From Devosia nitrariae (GTDB lineage Bacteria > Pseudomonadota > Alphaproteobacteria > Rhizobiales > Devosiaceae), in the NCBI RefSeq assembly GCF_030160115.1, contig NZ_BSNS01000018.1, positions 17,642-81,641 of the forward strand: a stretch of DNA of 64,000 nucleotides. Direction: 5' to 3'. The notes beneath the pieces are model-generated. The model did not search any database. It saw only the letters and a program-made list of their open reading frames with translations, and had not been told where the DNA came from. The position numbers and the translations under genes were made by a program. Of the stretch, positions 44,178 to 52,716 are shown one piece after another. Position 1 is the first letter of the stretch; each line of letters starts with the position of its first letter.

Positions 44178-45476
44178 TCATGGCGCCCGAAATAGCGGGA
44201 CGACGTAAGGTCCCTCAGGAATGATGGCCACCGATCCATCACCCTGCTCGGCTATCGAGTTGGCAATGGCGTCATCGAGCGAAGGAACCACTTCCACCGC
44301 TGTTAGCGTGGCGTCGGCCGGTGAGAGGCCCGGAGCGTAGAGCTTGATCCGGCCGATCCGAAGCGGCCGGAGCTGCATTTCGGTTTGCCACTCATCGACT
44401 TCGGCGAGCGTTCTGGCAGTGAGTGTTGCTAGGAATTTTTCAGGTCCCAGTTCGACAAGGCGTCTTTGTGCGTTGGCAAATTCGGTGCTGCCCATTCCCT
44501 CGGAACACTGCGAGGCAACGATCAGCGTGCCACCGGGTGCAAGGATGTCGAGCGGCGTCACCATGCTCTTGATGGTCTGGTAGTAGGTTTTGTCCAGTGG
44601 ATAGCCGCCCGAGGAGGTGACGACCGTCTGGAACCGTCGCGGCACCGGGATTTGGGTGGCTGCCGCAATGAAATCGACTGCAGCCAGGTGACTGGAGATG
44701 ATCTCGCCGAAATTGACGAAGGCCAGCCGCCGCTCTCCATCGATAACTGTATTGATTGCGTGGATCTCGCCGATACGGCGGACGATCTCGAGCTGTTCCT
44801 CGTGCAGCGGATTGCCGACCAGGTTGCACTGGATCGCCAGCGGGTCTTCCATGAAGCGAGCAGAGTGAAAGGTGCGAATGGTTTCGTGGCCGGCGACGCC
44901 CGGCGCCACCACCTTTCTGCCGCCCGACCAGCCCGCCATGAAATGAGGTTCCACCAGCCCTGTCGCCAGCCGCAGTTCGGCATTGAGAAAATGGCGATTG
45001 ACGCTGATCGGCGTGTCGCGCCCGGCAGTGTGGCCAAGATCGATCAGGTCATCAGGATTGCGGGCGTCATGGTTGAGCACACGAACATGCTCCAGCACCC
45101 AGGGGTCGCCAACCAGTTCGGCCAGTTCCTCTCCGAGGTTGGGCCGATGCAGTCCTGTCGCAACGAGAATGATGATGTGGTCGAGCGGGATGCCGGCCAT
45201 GACCATCGTTTCCACCACCGGGCGCAGAAAGAGGCGATTGGGTACCGGGCGGGTGATGTCGCAGATCAGGATGCAGGCACTTTTGCGGCCCAGGGCCAGT
45301 TGTGCCAGGGGCGGCGCGTTGACGGGCGAGTCAAGCGCGTCGAGCACCGCCTTGCCCGGATCGGCGTAGACCGGCAGCCTGGCCTTTCGGATCACCGTCG
45401 GCTGCGCACCCTGCGGCAGGGTGATCGGCAGGTCGCCGCGACCGAACACTAAACTGAGAGCTTCTTGAGACAACAT
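44178..45476 (-). CDS. larA: LarA-family nickel-pincer racemase/epimerase
   Basis: A 432-residue LarA-superfamily enzyme. The Lys that binds the pincer cofactor is in WSGGRKVVAPGVAG near residue 186, with His in ATGLHRPN near 110, EPHFMAGW near 177 and FHSARF near 203, positions comparable to lactate racemase. CDITRPVPN is the family Asp-Arg motif. The enzyme moves a hydride at the alpha carbon of a 2-hydroxy acid. Placement in a glycan operon with GH42 argues for a sugar-acid or other carbohydrate-derived substrate instead of lactate; that is inference. AGAGG precedes the ATG. Confidence 0.88.
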   Translation of the reverse strand: MLSQEALSLVFGRGDLPITLPQGAQPTVIRKARLPVYADPGKAVLDALDSPVNAPPLAQLALGRKSACILICDITRPVPNRLFLRPVVETMVMAGIPLDHIIILVATGLHRPNLGEELAELVGDPWVLEHVRVLNHDARNPDDLIDLGHTAGRDTPISVNRHFLNAELRLATGLVEPHFMAGWSGGRKVVAPGVAGHETIRTFHSARFMEDPLAIQCNLVGNPLHEEQLEIVRRIGEIHAINTVIDGERRLAFVNFGEIISSHLAAVDFIAAATQIPVPRRFQTVVTSSGGYPLDKTYYQTIKSMVTPLDILAPGGTLIVASQCSEGMGSTEFANAQRRLVELGPEKFLATLTARTLAEVDEWQTEMQLRPLRIGRIKLYAPGLSPADATLTAVEVVPSLDDAIANSIAEQGDGSVAIIPEGPYVVPLFRAP

Positions 45477-45500
45477 CGCCTCTTTCGTCCGAGGCCTGCA

Positions 45501-46550
45501 TTAGGGCCGCCGCGGATATTCCCAATGTTGCGCTGCCTCGCTGGCGTGCCAGGCTTCCAGATCCATCAGACCCAAACCGCGCGCCGTGCCCGACACGTCG
45601 GTTCGTTTGTTGGTCATGAACGCGAGCCAGCGACCGTCCGGGCTGACATTGGAGTTGCTTGTGCGCCAGGGCGCGTGATCGAAGGCCTGCGTCATGCGCA
45701 CACGTCTGCCGCTGCCGTCGAGCTTGAGCTTCCACAGATCGACTGGGGGGTATTGGTTCTCGACGTCGCCCGAGGACTCCAGGCAGATGTGCTCGTGGTC
45801 GGGGAAGATGCCCTCGCACTCATTGTGCACGCGGTTCTCGTCGATATAGGTCACCACCTCGCCGGTGTTGATCTTGACGCCCTTGACCACGCATTTCCAA
45901 TCGCCGGATGGAGTCTGCTCGTTGCGGCCGGAGTGCATGCCGATGTATTCGGCCATGATCACTTCGCTGTCGCCGTGCCGGAAATCCTGGGGTTCGGGAC
46001 GCACGTCGCCGGTGGCGCGGTAGATCACCCTGTCCTCGCCCAGGTGAGCACGACCGCTCTCGTCATAGACGATCTCCGTCACGTGGCATTCGTGCTCGAG
46101 GCCACCATCGAGCTTGGTGTCGTGATTGCCGTTCATGGCGTAGGTGATGCGGTTGGCGAGCGTGGAGACGCCGCATCCTTCGAAGATTGCCCGACCGAGG
46201 CGATAGGGGGCCGTCTTGGCCTGCCTGTCCATGATCCACAGTTCGGATTCGACGCCGCGACTGATCTTGTCGTTCTTGTACTCGGCGGGGCCGATTAGCA
46301 GGTAGTCGCCGTTTGGCAGGAACAGCACACGCAGGAAGCTGTGGTGGTCACCCAGATTGTGGGTCAGCTGGCGCACCTGCCGGGTTTCGAAGTCCATTTC
46401 GCTGACGTCGCCGAACGCCTTGTCGACGAAAGCGATGCGCTTGCCGTCGGGAGACCAGTAGGGCCGGGCGCCATAGTCGAGAAGCTTGCTGTGAAACGGA
46501 GGGGGATTGTCCAGAAAATGGCTTGGTTCTTGGGTGTTCACGGCTGTCAC
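45501..46550 (-). CDS. PD40 beta-propeller protein (oligogalacturonate-lyase-like)
   Basis: A 349-residue predicted seven-bladed beta-propeller. Propeller blades begin with RPYWSPDGKRIAFVD and NVSPDGRWLAFMTNK. Several conserved His-rich loops are seen: DHHSFLRVLF, LEHECHVTEIVYD, RHGDSEVIMAEYIGMHSG and IFPDHEHICLES. The domain type and His loops recall PL22 oligogalacturonate lyases, which bind a metal inside a propeller, but lyase activity cannot be claimed. No signal peptide, so cytoplasmic. The GTG start overlaps the ATPase stop (GTGA), and larA follows after 24 bases. Confidence 0.68.
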   Translation of the reverse strand: MTAVNTQEPSHFLDNPPPFHSKLLDYGARPYWSPDGKRIAFVDKAFGDVSEMDFETRQVRQLTHNLGDHHSFLRVLFLPNGDYLLIGPAEYKNDKISRGVESELWIMDRQAKTAPYRLGRAIFEGCGVSTLANRITYAMNGNHDTKLDGGLEHECHVTEIVYDESGRAHLGEDRVIYRATGDVRPEPQDFRHGDSEVIMAEYIGMHSGRNEQTPSGDWKCVVKGVKINTGEVVTYIDENRVHNECEGIFPDHEHICLESSGDVENQYPPVDLWKLKLDGSGRRVRMTQAFDHAPWRTSNSNVSPDGRWLAFMTNKRTDVSGTARGLGLMDLEAWHASEAAQHWEYPRRP

Positions 46551-47431
46551 TCCTGCGTTGTGTCGGGCGATGTTTGCTGGCGAACCAGCCGGCGAAGGCG
46601 GGGATCTGGAATGGGCACCGCGCGCAGGAGCGTACGGGTATATTCATGCTGCGGATGCCGGTACATCACGTCGGTATCGGCCAGTTCGACGATGTCGCCC
46701 TGCGACATCACCGCCACTCGGTCGCAGATATCCTCAACCACCGACAGATCGTGCGAGATGAACAGATAGGTGAGTTTGAGCTCTGCCTGCAGTTGCTTGA
46801 GCAGTTCGAGCACTTGCGCCCGGATGGAAACGTCGAGAGCGGACACGGCCTCGTCGGCAATGACCAGGCGGGGCTCGAGGATGAGTGCGCGTGCGATGTT
46901 GATACGCTGGCGTTCACCGCCGGAAAAGGCATGGGGATAGCGCCGCATCTTGTCCGGCGACAGGCCCACGCGCCGCACCATTTCGGCCACGCGGTCCTCC
47001 AGTTCCGTCCCCCTGGCGATGCCATTGACCCGCAGCGCGTCACCGATAATGTCCATCACCCGCATGCGCGGATTGAGTGAAGAGAACGGGTCCTGGAAGA
47101 TCATCCTCACATCGCGCTGCATGGCTCTCAAACGGGCGTCGTCCATGCTGCAGACATCGATGATCGAGCCGTTGCGGCCTCGATACAGGATCGCCCCTGC
47201 ATCGACCCGATGGATGCCGATGATGCAGCGGCCCAAAGTGGTCTTGCCGGAACCGGACTCTCCCACGAGGCCAAGCGTTTCACCCTCGATGATGTCGATG
47301 TTGATGTCACTCAGTACCCTGAGGACCGGGGCCCTGGGCTTGCGCAGGCGACCCGAACCGCTGGGAAAGTGCTTGGCCAAACCGCGCACGCTGACGAGGG
47401 CACTGGCAGGCATGTTCTGCTCGTCCATCAT
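46547..47431 (-). CDS. Opp/Dpp-type ABC ATP-binding protein (F-type), operon B
   Basis: A 294-residue ATPase: Walker A GESGSGKTT, signature [15 protein letters not shown], Walker [13 protein letters not shown] and switch [11 protein letters not shown]. It ends soon after HEYTRTLLRAVPIPDP and lacks the Cys-rich C-terminal patch seen in the operon A homologue. GGAGG lies before ATG 47431, which overlaps the previous stop by four bases. Confidence 0.92.
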   Translation of the reverse strand: MMDEQNMPASALVSVRGLAKHFPSGSGRLRKPRAPVLRVLSDINIDIIEGETLGLVGESGSGKTTLGRCIIGIHRVDAGAILYRGRNGSIIDVCSMDDARLRAMQRDVRMIFQDPFSSLNPRMRVMDIIGDALRVNGIARGTELEDRVAEMVRRVGLSPDKMRRYPHAFSGGERQRINIARALILEPRLVIADEAVSALDVSIRAQVLELLKQLQAELKLTYLFISHDLSVVEDICDRVAVMSQGDIVELADTDVMYRHPQHEYTRTLLRAVPIPDPRLRRLVRQQTSPDTTQE

Positions 47432-48327
47432 GCATCCTCCGGTTGGACGTCGAAGCGCGTCATCTTGGGTACAGCGGCCAGGAGCTGCTGGGTGTAGGGA
47501 TGCTTCGGGTCGTGGAAGATGGCATCGACCGGACCGGTCTCGACGACTTTGCCATAGCGCATGACCACCACTTCATCGGCGATCTCGGCTACGACGCCGA
47601 GGTCGTGGGTGATGAACAGCATCGACATGCCATTCTCCTGTTGCAGCGAGCGCAGCAGGTCGAGGATGCGGGCCTGTGTTGTTACGTCGAGCGCCGTGGT
47701 CGGCTCGTCGGCGATGAGCAGGGCGGGTGAGCAACAAAGCGCAACCGCGATCATAGCCCGCTGGCACATGCCGCCCGAGAGCTGGAAGGAATAGGAGCGC
47801 ATTCGCTCTTCAGGGCGCTTGATTCCGACCCTGTCCAGCAGGCCGATGGCCATCTTCCACGCATCGCTTTTGCCGATCTCGACGTGCAGGCGTATCGCCT
47901 CCACGAGTTGGTCGCCAATGGTGTACATGGGCGAGAACGAGGCCATAGGTTCCTGAAACACCATCGAAATCTCGGGTCCCCGCATCCTTCGGAGTTGCTC
48001 GGAAGTGGAGCCAAACCGAGCCAGGTCGATCGCCTGCTCACCCAGGACCGTTTCCCGAGAGGATCCGGGGGCAATCTTGCCTTTGCCGGAAGCCGGCGGG
48101 CGGCCGTGCCAGAGGACGTTGCCAGCCACGATGCGCCCGGGCTTGTCGATCAGCCCCATGATCGAACGTGCCGTGACCGATTTGCCCGACCCCGATTCAC
48201 CGACGATGCAAACGGTACGCCCCATCGGCACGGCGAAGCTGACCCCGTCGACCGATTTCACCACGCGGTCGTCGAGTTGATAGTGGGTGTGCAGGTCCTT
48301 GATTTCGAGCAGGATATTGTTCGTCAT
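47428..48327 (-). CDS. Opp/Dpp-type ABC ATP-binding protein (D-type), operon B
   Basis: A 299-residue ATPase: Walker [10 protein letters not shown], signature [15 protein letters not shown], Walker [13 protein letters not shown] and switch [12 protein letters not shown]. It also ends without the usual Cys-rich extension, unlike the operon A protein, suggesting that the two systems have diverged. ATG 48327 with AGGTGGGG upstream is preferred over GTG 48336. Confidence 0.92.
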   Translation of the reverse strand: MTNNILLEIKDLHTHYQLDDRVVKSVDGVSFAVPMGRTVCIVGESGSGKSVTARSIMGLIDKPGRIVAGNVLWHGRPPASGKGKIAPGSSRETVLGEQAIDLARFGSTSEQLRRMRGPEISMVFQEPMASFSPMYTIGDQLVEAIRLHVEIGKSDAWKMAIGLLDRVGIKRPEERMRSYSFQLSGGMCQRAMIAVALCCSPALLIADEPTTALDVTTQARILDLLRSLQQENGMSMLFITHDLGVVAEIADEVVVMRYGKVVETGPVDAIFHDPKHPYTQQLLAAVPKMTRFDVQPEDA

Positions 48328-48336
48328 GGACCCCAC

Positions 48337-49491
48337 CTATTGCTTGTAGGGATCGGCCGCGTCGCGCAGGCCGTCACCGACGAAGTTGAGCGACAACACC
48401 GCCAGGACCACAGCCACGGCCGGCAGCAGCAGCCAGGGAGCCGTCGCCACGGTTCGGATGTTCTGGGCATCCTGCAGCAACACCCCCCAGCTGACGATCG
48501 GCGGCTGCAGTCCGAGCCCGAGAAAGCTCAGCGCCGTCTCGGCGAGGATCATGCCCGGGATCGACAGCGTCAGCGACGCGACGAGATGGCTGGTGAAGCT
48601 GGGCAACAGGTGACGGAAGATCACGCGCTTGCGCGAATTGCCGTCGAGCCGCGCCGCGATGATGAACTCCTCGTTGCGCAACGAGATGAAGCGGCCGCGC
48701 ACCACGCGGGCGAGATCGGTCCACGCCATGATGGCGAGGATCACGGTGATTGCGAAGTAGCGCTGCAGCGGATCCCAATTGGTCGGCAGTGCCGCGGCGA
48801 GGCCGAGCCAGAGCGGCAATGTCGGTATCGACATGAAAAACTCGACGATGCGCTGGATCACGGTGTCCACCACCCCACCGAAATAGCCGGAGATGCCGCC
48901 CAACGTCACACCGAGCGCAAAGGCGAGCGCGACGCCGATCAGGCCCACCGTCATCGACACCCGCGTGCCATGGATGATGCGCGAGAACAGGTCGTGCCCG
49001 GTCTTGTCGGCGCCGAGCAGGTAGAATGGCTGGTCCGGATCGAGCGGCCCGAACAGGTGGATGTCCGCAGGGATGAAGCCGAGTAGCTTGTAGCCGTCAC
49101 CCTTGACGAACAGCCCGAGCGGGATCTTCTGCTCGGGGTCGATCGTGTGGGTGATTTCGTAGGTGTTGGGGTCGACCTCGAGCGCGTAGCCGTAGACATG
49201 CGGACGGAACACCGTGTTCTCGGCCTCGTCCGTGTCGAAGAAGTGCAGGGCCTGCGGCGGAGCATAGGTGTAATCGACGTTGAACCATTCGGACTGACGC
49301 GGCGCGATGAAACCAGCGAGCAGCGCCACTAGGTAGATGAACGACAGCACCACCAGCCCGACCACGGCCAGCTTGTGCTTGCGGAAGGCTCGCCAGAACA
49401 GCACCGAGGGTGGAGCGTCGGCCCAAGCCGCGAGCCGTGGATCCACAATCTCGCCGGTGCCGGTGTCGATGGTCGTATCGGTTGTCGACAT
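48337..49491 (-). CDS. ABC transporter permease (DppC-like), operon B
   Basis: A 384-residue permease closely resembling the protein at 26246-27454. It has the same long periplasmic insert (ALHFFDTDEAENTVFRPHVY) after helix 1 and the EAA loop FISLRNEEFIIAARLDGNSR. GGAGG precedes the ATG. The repeated presence of the insert in both systems points to a shared substrate class, probably sugars. Confidence 0.92.
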   Translation of the reverse strand: MSTTDTTIDTGTGEIVDPRLAAWADAPPSVLFWRAFRKHKLAVVGLVVLSFIYLVALLAGFIAPRQSEWFNVDYTYAPPQALHFFDTDEAENTVFRPHVYGYALEVDPNTYEITHTIDPEQKIPLGLFVKGDGYKLLGFIPADIHLFGPLDPDQPFYLLGADKTGHDLFSRIIHGTRVSMTVGLIGVALAFALGVTLGGISGYFGGVVDTVIQRIVEFFMSIPTLPLWLGLAAALPTNWDPLQRYFAITVILAIMAWTDLARVVRGRFISLRNEEFIIAARLDGNSRKRVIFRHLLPSFTSHLVASLTLSIPGMILAETALSFLGLGLQPPIVSWGVLLQDAQNIRTVATAPWLLLPAVAVVLAVLSLNFVGDGLRDAADPYKQ

Positions 49492-49512
49492 GATGTCCTC
49501 CGGATCTGACGG

Positions 49513-50505
49513 TCAGACCGAATTGAGACGGACGCGTGGATCGAGCCAGGCGAGCAGGATGTCCGAGATCAGCGTTCCGATCACGGTCAGCACCGAAACG
49601 ATCAGGATGATCGATCCGGCCAGGTACATGTCCTGGCTGATCAGCGCGTTGAGCAGCAACGGTCCCGTCGTCGGTAGCGAGAGCACCCGGCCAACGACGA
49701 TATCTCCCGAGATCAGCATCGGCAGGATCCAGCCGATTGTGGAGACGAACGGGTTGAGCGCCACGCGCAGCGGATACTTGACCAGCATGACCCGCTCGGG
49801 CACGCCGCGCGCCCGGGCCGCCACCACATACGGTTTGTGCAATTCGTCCAGCAGGTTGGCACGCAGGATACGGATCAGCGCGGCCGTGCCTGCAGCCCCG
49901 AGCACGATGATCGGCACCCACAGGTGTGCCAGAAGGTCGAGGAACTTCGCAAAGCTCCACGGAGCATCGACATATTGCGGCGAATGGAGGCCGCCCACGC
50001 TCTGCCCGAAATACTCAAAGCCGATATACATCAGCACCAGCGCGATCATGAAGTTGGGCACCGCTAGGCCGATGAAGCCGATAGTGGTGGCGATGTAGTC
50101 GCCGGCCGAGTACTGGCGAACGGCCGAATACAACCCGATCGGAAAGGCGACGACCCAGGTGACGAACAGGGTGCCGATCGAGATCAGCATGGTCATGGGC
50201 AGCCGCGCCATCACCAGCGCCGTCACCGGCCGGTCCCACTCGAACGACTGCCCGAAATCGCCGCGCAGCACGATGCCGCTGATCCACGTGAAATACTGCA
50301 CCCAGATCGGCTGATCGAGACCGTAGCGCTCGCGCAGCGCCAGCACCTGTTCGGGATCGACACGGCCGCCCTGGTTGGTGAGCTCCGCGATCACTGTGGT
50401 CAGGTAGTCGCCGGGTGGCAACTGGATGATGATGAACGCGACGATCGAAATCGCGATCAGCGTCGGAATCATCCATAGGATGCGTTTCAAGATGAACGCG
50501 AGCAC
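49513..50505 (-). CDS. ABC transporter permease (DppB-like), operon B
   Basis: A 330-residue permease, homologue of 27459-28442. First helix ILWMIPTLIAISIVAFIIIQ, periplasmic loop with ERYGLDQPIWVQYFTWISGI and the EAA-type loop DELHKPYVVAARARGVPERV. Start GTG 50505 with GGAGG upstream. It follows the GH42 gene by 12 bases. Confidence 0.92.
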   Translation of the reverse strand: MLAFILKRILWMIPTLIAISIVAFIIIQLPPGDYLTTVIAELTNQGGRVDPEQVLALRERYGLDQPIWVQYFTWISGIVLRGDFGQSFEWDRPVTALVMARLPMTMLISIGTLFVTWVVAFPIGLYSAVRQYSAGDYIATTIGFIGLAVPNFMIALVLMYIGFEYFGQSVGGLHSPQYVDAPWSFAKFLDLLAHLWVPIIVLGAAGTAALIRILRANLLDELHKPYVVAARARGVPERVMLVKYPLRVALNPFVSTIGWILPMLISGDIVVGRVLSLPTTGPLLLNALISQDMYLAGSIILIVSVLTVIGTLISDILLAWLDPRVRLNSV

Positions 50506-50517
50506 GCCGTCCTCCCT

Positions 50518-52611
50518 TCAGCCCAGCTTCAGGATCAGCGCATCGCGCGCGCCGACCGTCACTGCCAGCACATTGTTGTCGGCCTCGAGCGCAGCGTCGC
50601 CGCCCCACAGGGGCTCGCCGAGCGCGACCCGGATATCGCCGGCGAACCGTAATCTGGCGGACTGCGCCTCGCGCGTATGGTTGAGTACGAACACGAAGCG
50701 TCCGCCCTCGCCATCCTGCAGACGTGCGGTGAGCCCGCGATTGTCGGATACGATCCGCTGCGTGCCGCCGGACCAGTCGAGCAGGTGCCGGAAGAAGGCC
50801 CGGGCGCTATCGGATGGATTCCGGGCAAAACCGACGCTGGGATAGCTGCCGATCAGTAGTGTCTTGCCGCGCCCGAACTGGTGCGTCACAGCCGCCACGC
50901 CGCCATCGGCATAGGTGCCCGCAGCGCGCCCGGTGGTGGGTGTGTACATCTGCCGAAACACGCCGCCGACCAACTGATGGTCGAAGACCTCCAGTGCCAG
51001 TTCCCCAAACAGATCTGGCGCGAACTGCACATCGGCTTCAAGGGCGCCAAACACGTCGTGGAGCCCCTGGCCGGGCTGGACGGTATCGACGCGCCCGCGC
51101 GTACCAAAATATCCGGGCAGACCTTCTGCGACCAGGACGCCGCCGGCCTCGACCCAGTCGCCGATCCGCTTGGCCGTCTCGGGCTTCAGATGGATCGGGT
51201 AGGGCAGGTAGACGAAGCGATAGGCATCAATGTCTTCGACATGGACGAAGTCGGCCTGAATATTGTTCTCGAAGAAGCCCTGGTAGGCACCCCGCATCGC
51301 TGCGGTGTAACTGTCCGTCCGCCCTTGCAGCGCGAAGTCGAGATTCTGGGTTTCCGGCACATAGAGCAGCCCGACCTCACCCGTGATGGGAACGGACTGC
51401 CACAGCGCCGACTGCGCCGGCTCTGCCGCCCACTTGGCGATCCGCGAGGCCATTTCCGATCGCGCCGTGCGCGATCCATCCATGGCGTATGGACCGAAGG
51501 CCCCGAACAGCGGGCCATCGAGCAGTGGCCGCCAGCGCGGATAGAGCAGCCCGCGGGCGCCGCCGGCGAAACTGGTCATGTTCCAGATGCGCAGGTCTTC
51601 CGGTTGGGTGATCCGGCCGTCGTCGAGCGGCCGGTCGAAGACCTGCGGCTGTAGCCACAGCGGGCCGCCCTGCGCCTCCGCATGCCAGAATGGTTTGCCG
51701 CGCGATGCAGCACGCGTCAGGTCGACCGCATGCAAGGGCTGATACGCCTTGTCGCCCTGGCGGGAGGGGGCCCAGGTAAAGCCGTACAGCTCGACTTCGT
51801 CGGCCGAGCGCCAGTCATCGCTGCCTTTGTTTGCCGCCGAGACTATCGAGGCCGCGATGCCGTGCGCGGAAATCAGGTTCTTCGGATCAACGGCGCGGAT
51901 GGTATCAACGCGCCAACGCATCTGCGCGAAGGCATTGTCCTGAAGGAATTCCAGCCAGTCGAGGGAATCGGCGAACAGCTGCAGCTGCGCCGGCGGCGTC
52001 ACCTGCGACCAGTCGGCGAAGCTGTAGCGGCCCCAGGCCCGGCCCAGCGCCTCGGGCGTGCCGTAGCGCGCCTCGAGCCATCGGCGGAATGCCCCGAGCG
52101 TCGCCGGGGAATAGCCGGTGTCCTCACTGTAGTTGCACTCGTTCCAGATGTCGTAACCTCCCATGGCGGGATGGTCGCGGTAGCGCTCGGCCAGGGCCGT
52201 CAGGAACTGCCCCGCCCGCTCGCGCACGACATCATCGTCCAGGCACATGCCGTGGAAGCCGCCTGTGGCACTGCTCACGCCCATCACCGGCATGTGCGGA
52301 CGTCCATCGGCATGCAGATAGCGACCCTCGGGGCGCTCGTGATAAAGCCACTCCGGTGCCGCCGTGATCATTTCGGCGATGATGGTCTTGATGCCGTACC
52401 TGGCGGCCAGCTCGAACTGGCGGTCATAGTCGTCCCAATCGAAGACGCCCGGCCGCACTTCGATCGCCGACCACATGAACCAGTGCCGGAAGATGTTGAA
52501 GCCGTCTTCTGCCGCCACGCGATAGTCCCGTTCCCAGTCTTCCGGGGGCGGGTTGGACTTGCGGAAATAAACTGCTCCGTAAGGCAACAGCGGGAAATCG
52601 CGAACAGGCAT
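50518..52611 (-). CDS. Beta-galactosidase, GH42 family
   Basis: A 697-residue GH42 enzyme that hydrolyses terminal beta-galactosides (some members also act on arabinosides). The barrel begins WERDYRVAAEDGFNIFRHWF and contains the acid/base Glu in GGYDIWNECNYS near 156 and the probable nucleophile Glu in PFWHAEAQGGPLW near 310. The trimerisation-like domain GEVGLLYVPETQNLDFALQG and a C-terminal beta domain follow. No signal peptide, so it acts on imported oligosaccharide. ATG 52611 has GGAGG upstream; the codons back to 52704 look non-coding. Located directly after the binding-protein gene in operon B. Confidence 0.9.
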   Translation of the reverse strand: MPVRDFPLLPYGAVYFRKSNPPPEDWERDYRVAAEDGFNIFRHWFMWSAIEVRPGVFDWDDYDRQFELAARYGIKTIIAEMITAAPEWLYHERPEGRYLHADGRPHMPVMGVSSATGGFHGMCLDDDVVRERAGQFLTALAERYRDHPAMGGYDIWNECNYSEDTGYSPATLGAFRRWLEARYGTPEALGRAWGRYSFADWSQVTPPAQLQLFADSLDWLEFLQDNAFAQMRWRVDTIRAVDPKNLISAHGIAASIVSAANKGSDDWRSADEVELYGFTWAPSRQGDKAYQPLHAVDLTRAASRGKPFWHAEAQGGPLWLQPQVFDRPLDDGRITQPEDLRIWNMTSFAGGARGLLYPRWRPLLDGPLFGAFGPYAMDGSRTARSEMASRIAKWAAEPAQSALWQSVPITGEVGLLYVPETQNLDFALQGRTDSYTAAMRGAYQGFFENNIQADFVHVEDIDAYRFVYLPYPIHLKPETAKRIGDWVEAGGVLVAEGLPGYFGTRGRVDTVQPGQGLHDVFGALEADVQFAPDLFGELALEVFDHQLVGGVFRQMYTPTTGRAAGTYADGGVAAVTHQFGRGKTLLIGSYPSVGFARNPSDSARAFFRHLLDWSGGTQRIVSDNRGLTARLQDGEGGRFVFVLNHTREAQSARLRFAGDIRVALGEPLWGGDAALEADNNVLAVTVGARDALILKLG

Positions 52612-52643
52612 GTCGCCTTTCCTCCGAATGGTCCCGGGGAAAA

Positions 52644-52670
52644 CGGCACCCGGTTGTTGGCCGGGTGCCG
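52644..52670 (-). terminator. Hairpin after the operon B binding-protein gene
   Basis: A perfect 10-bp stem (CGGCACCCGG with CCGGGTGCCG, seven-base loop). On the minus strand it is followed by TTTT, so it looks like a leaky intrinsic terminator between the binding-protein gene and GH42, lowering expression of the rest of the operon. Confidence 0.75.
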
Positions 52671-52716
52671 TAAGTTGTGCGGACGCCGGATTCGGCGCCC
52701 TCACGGGGGGACATCG

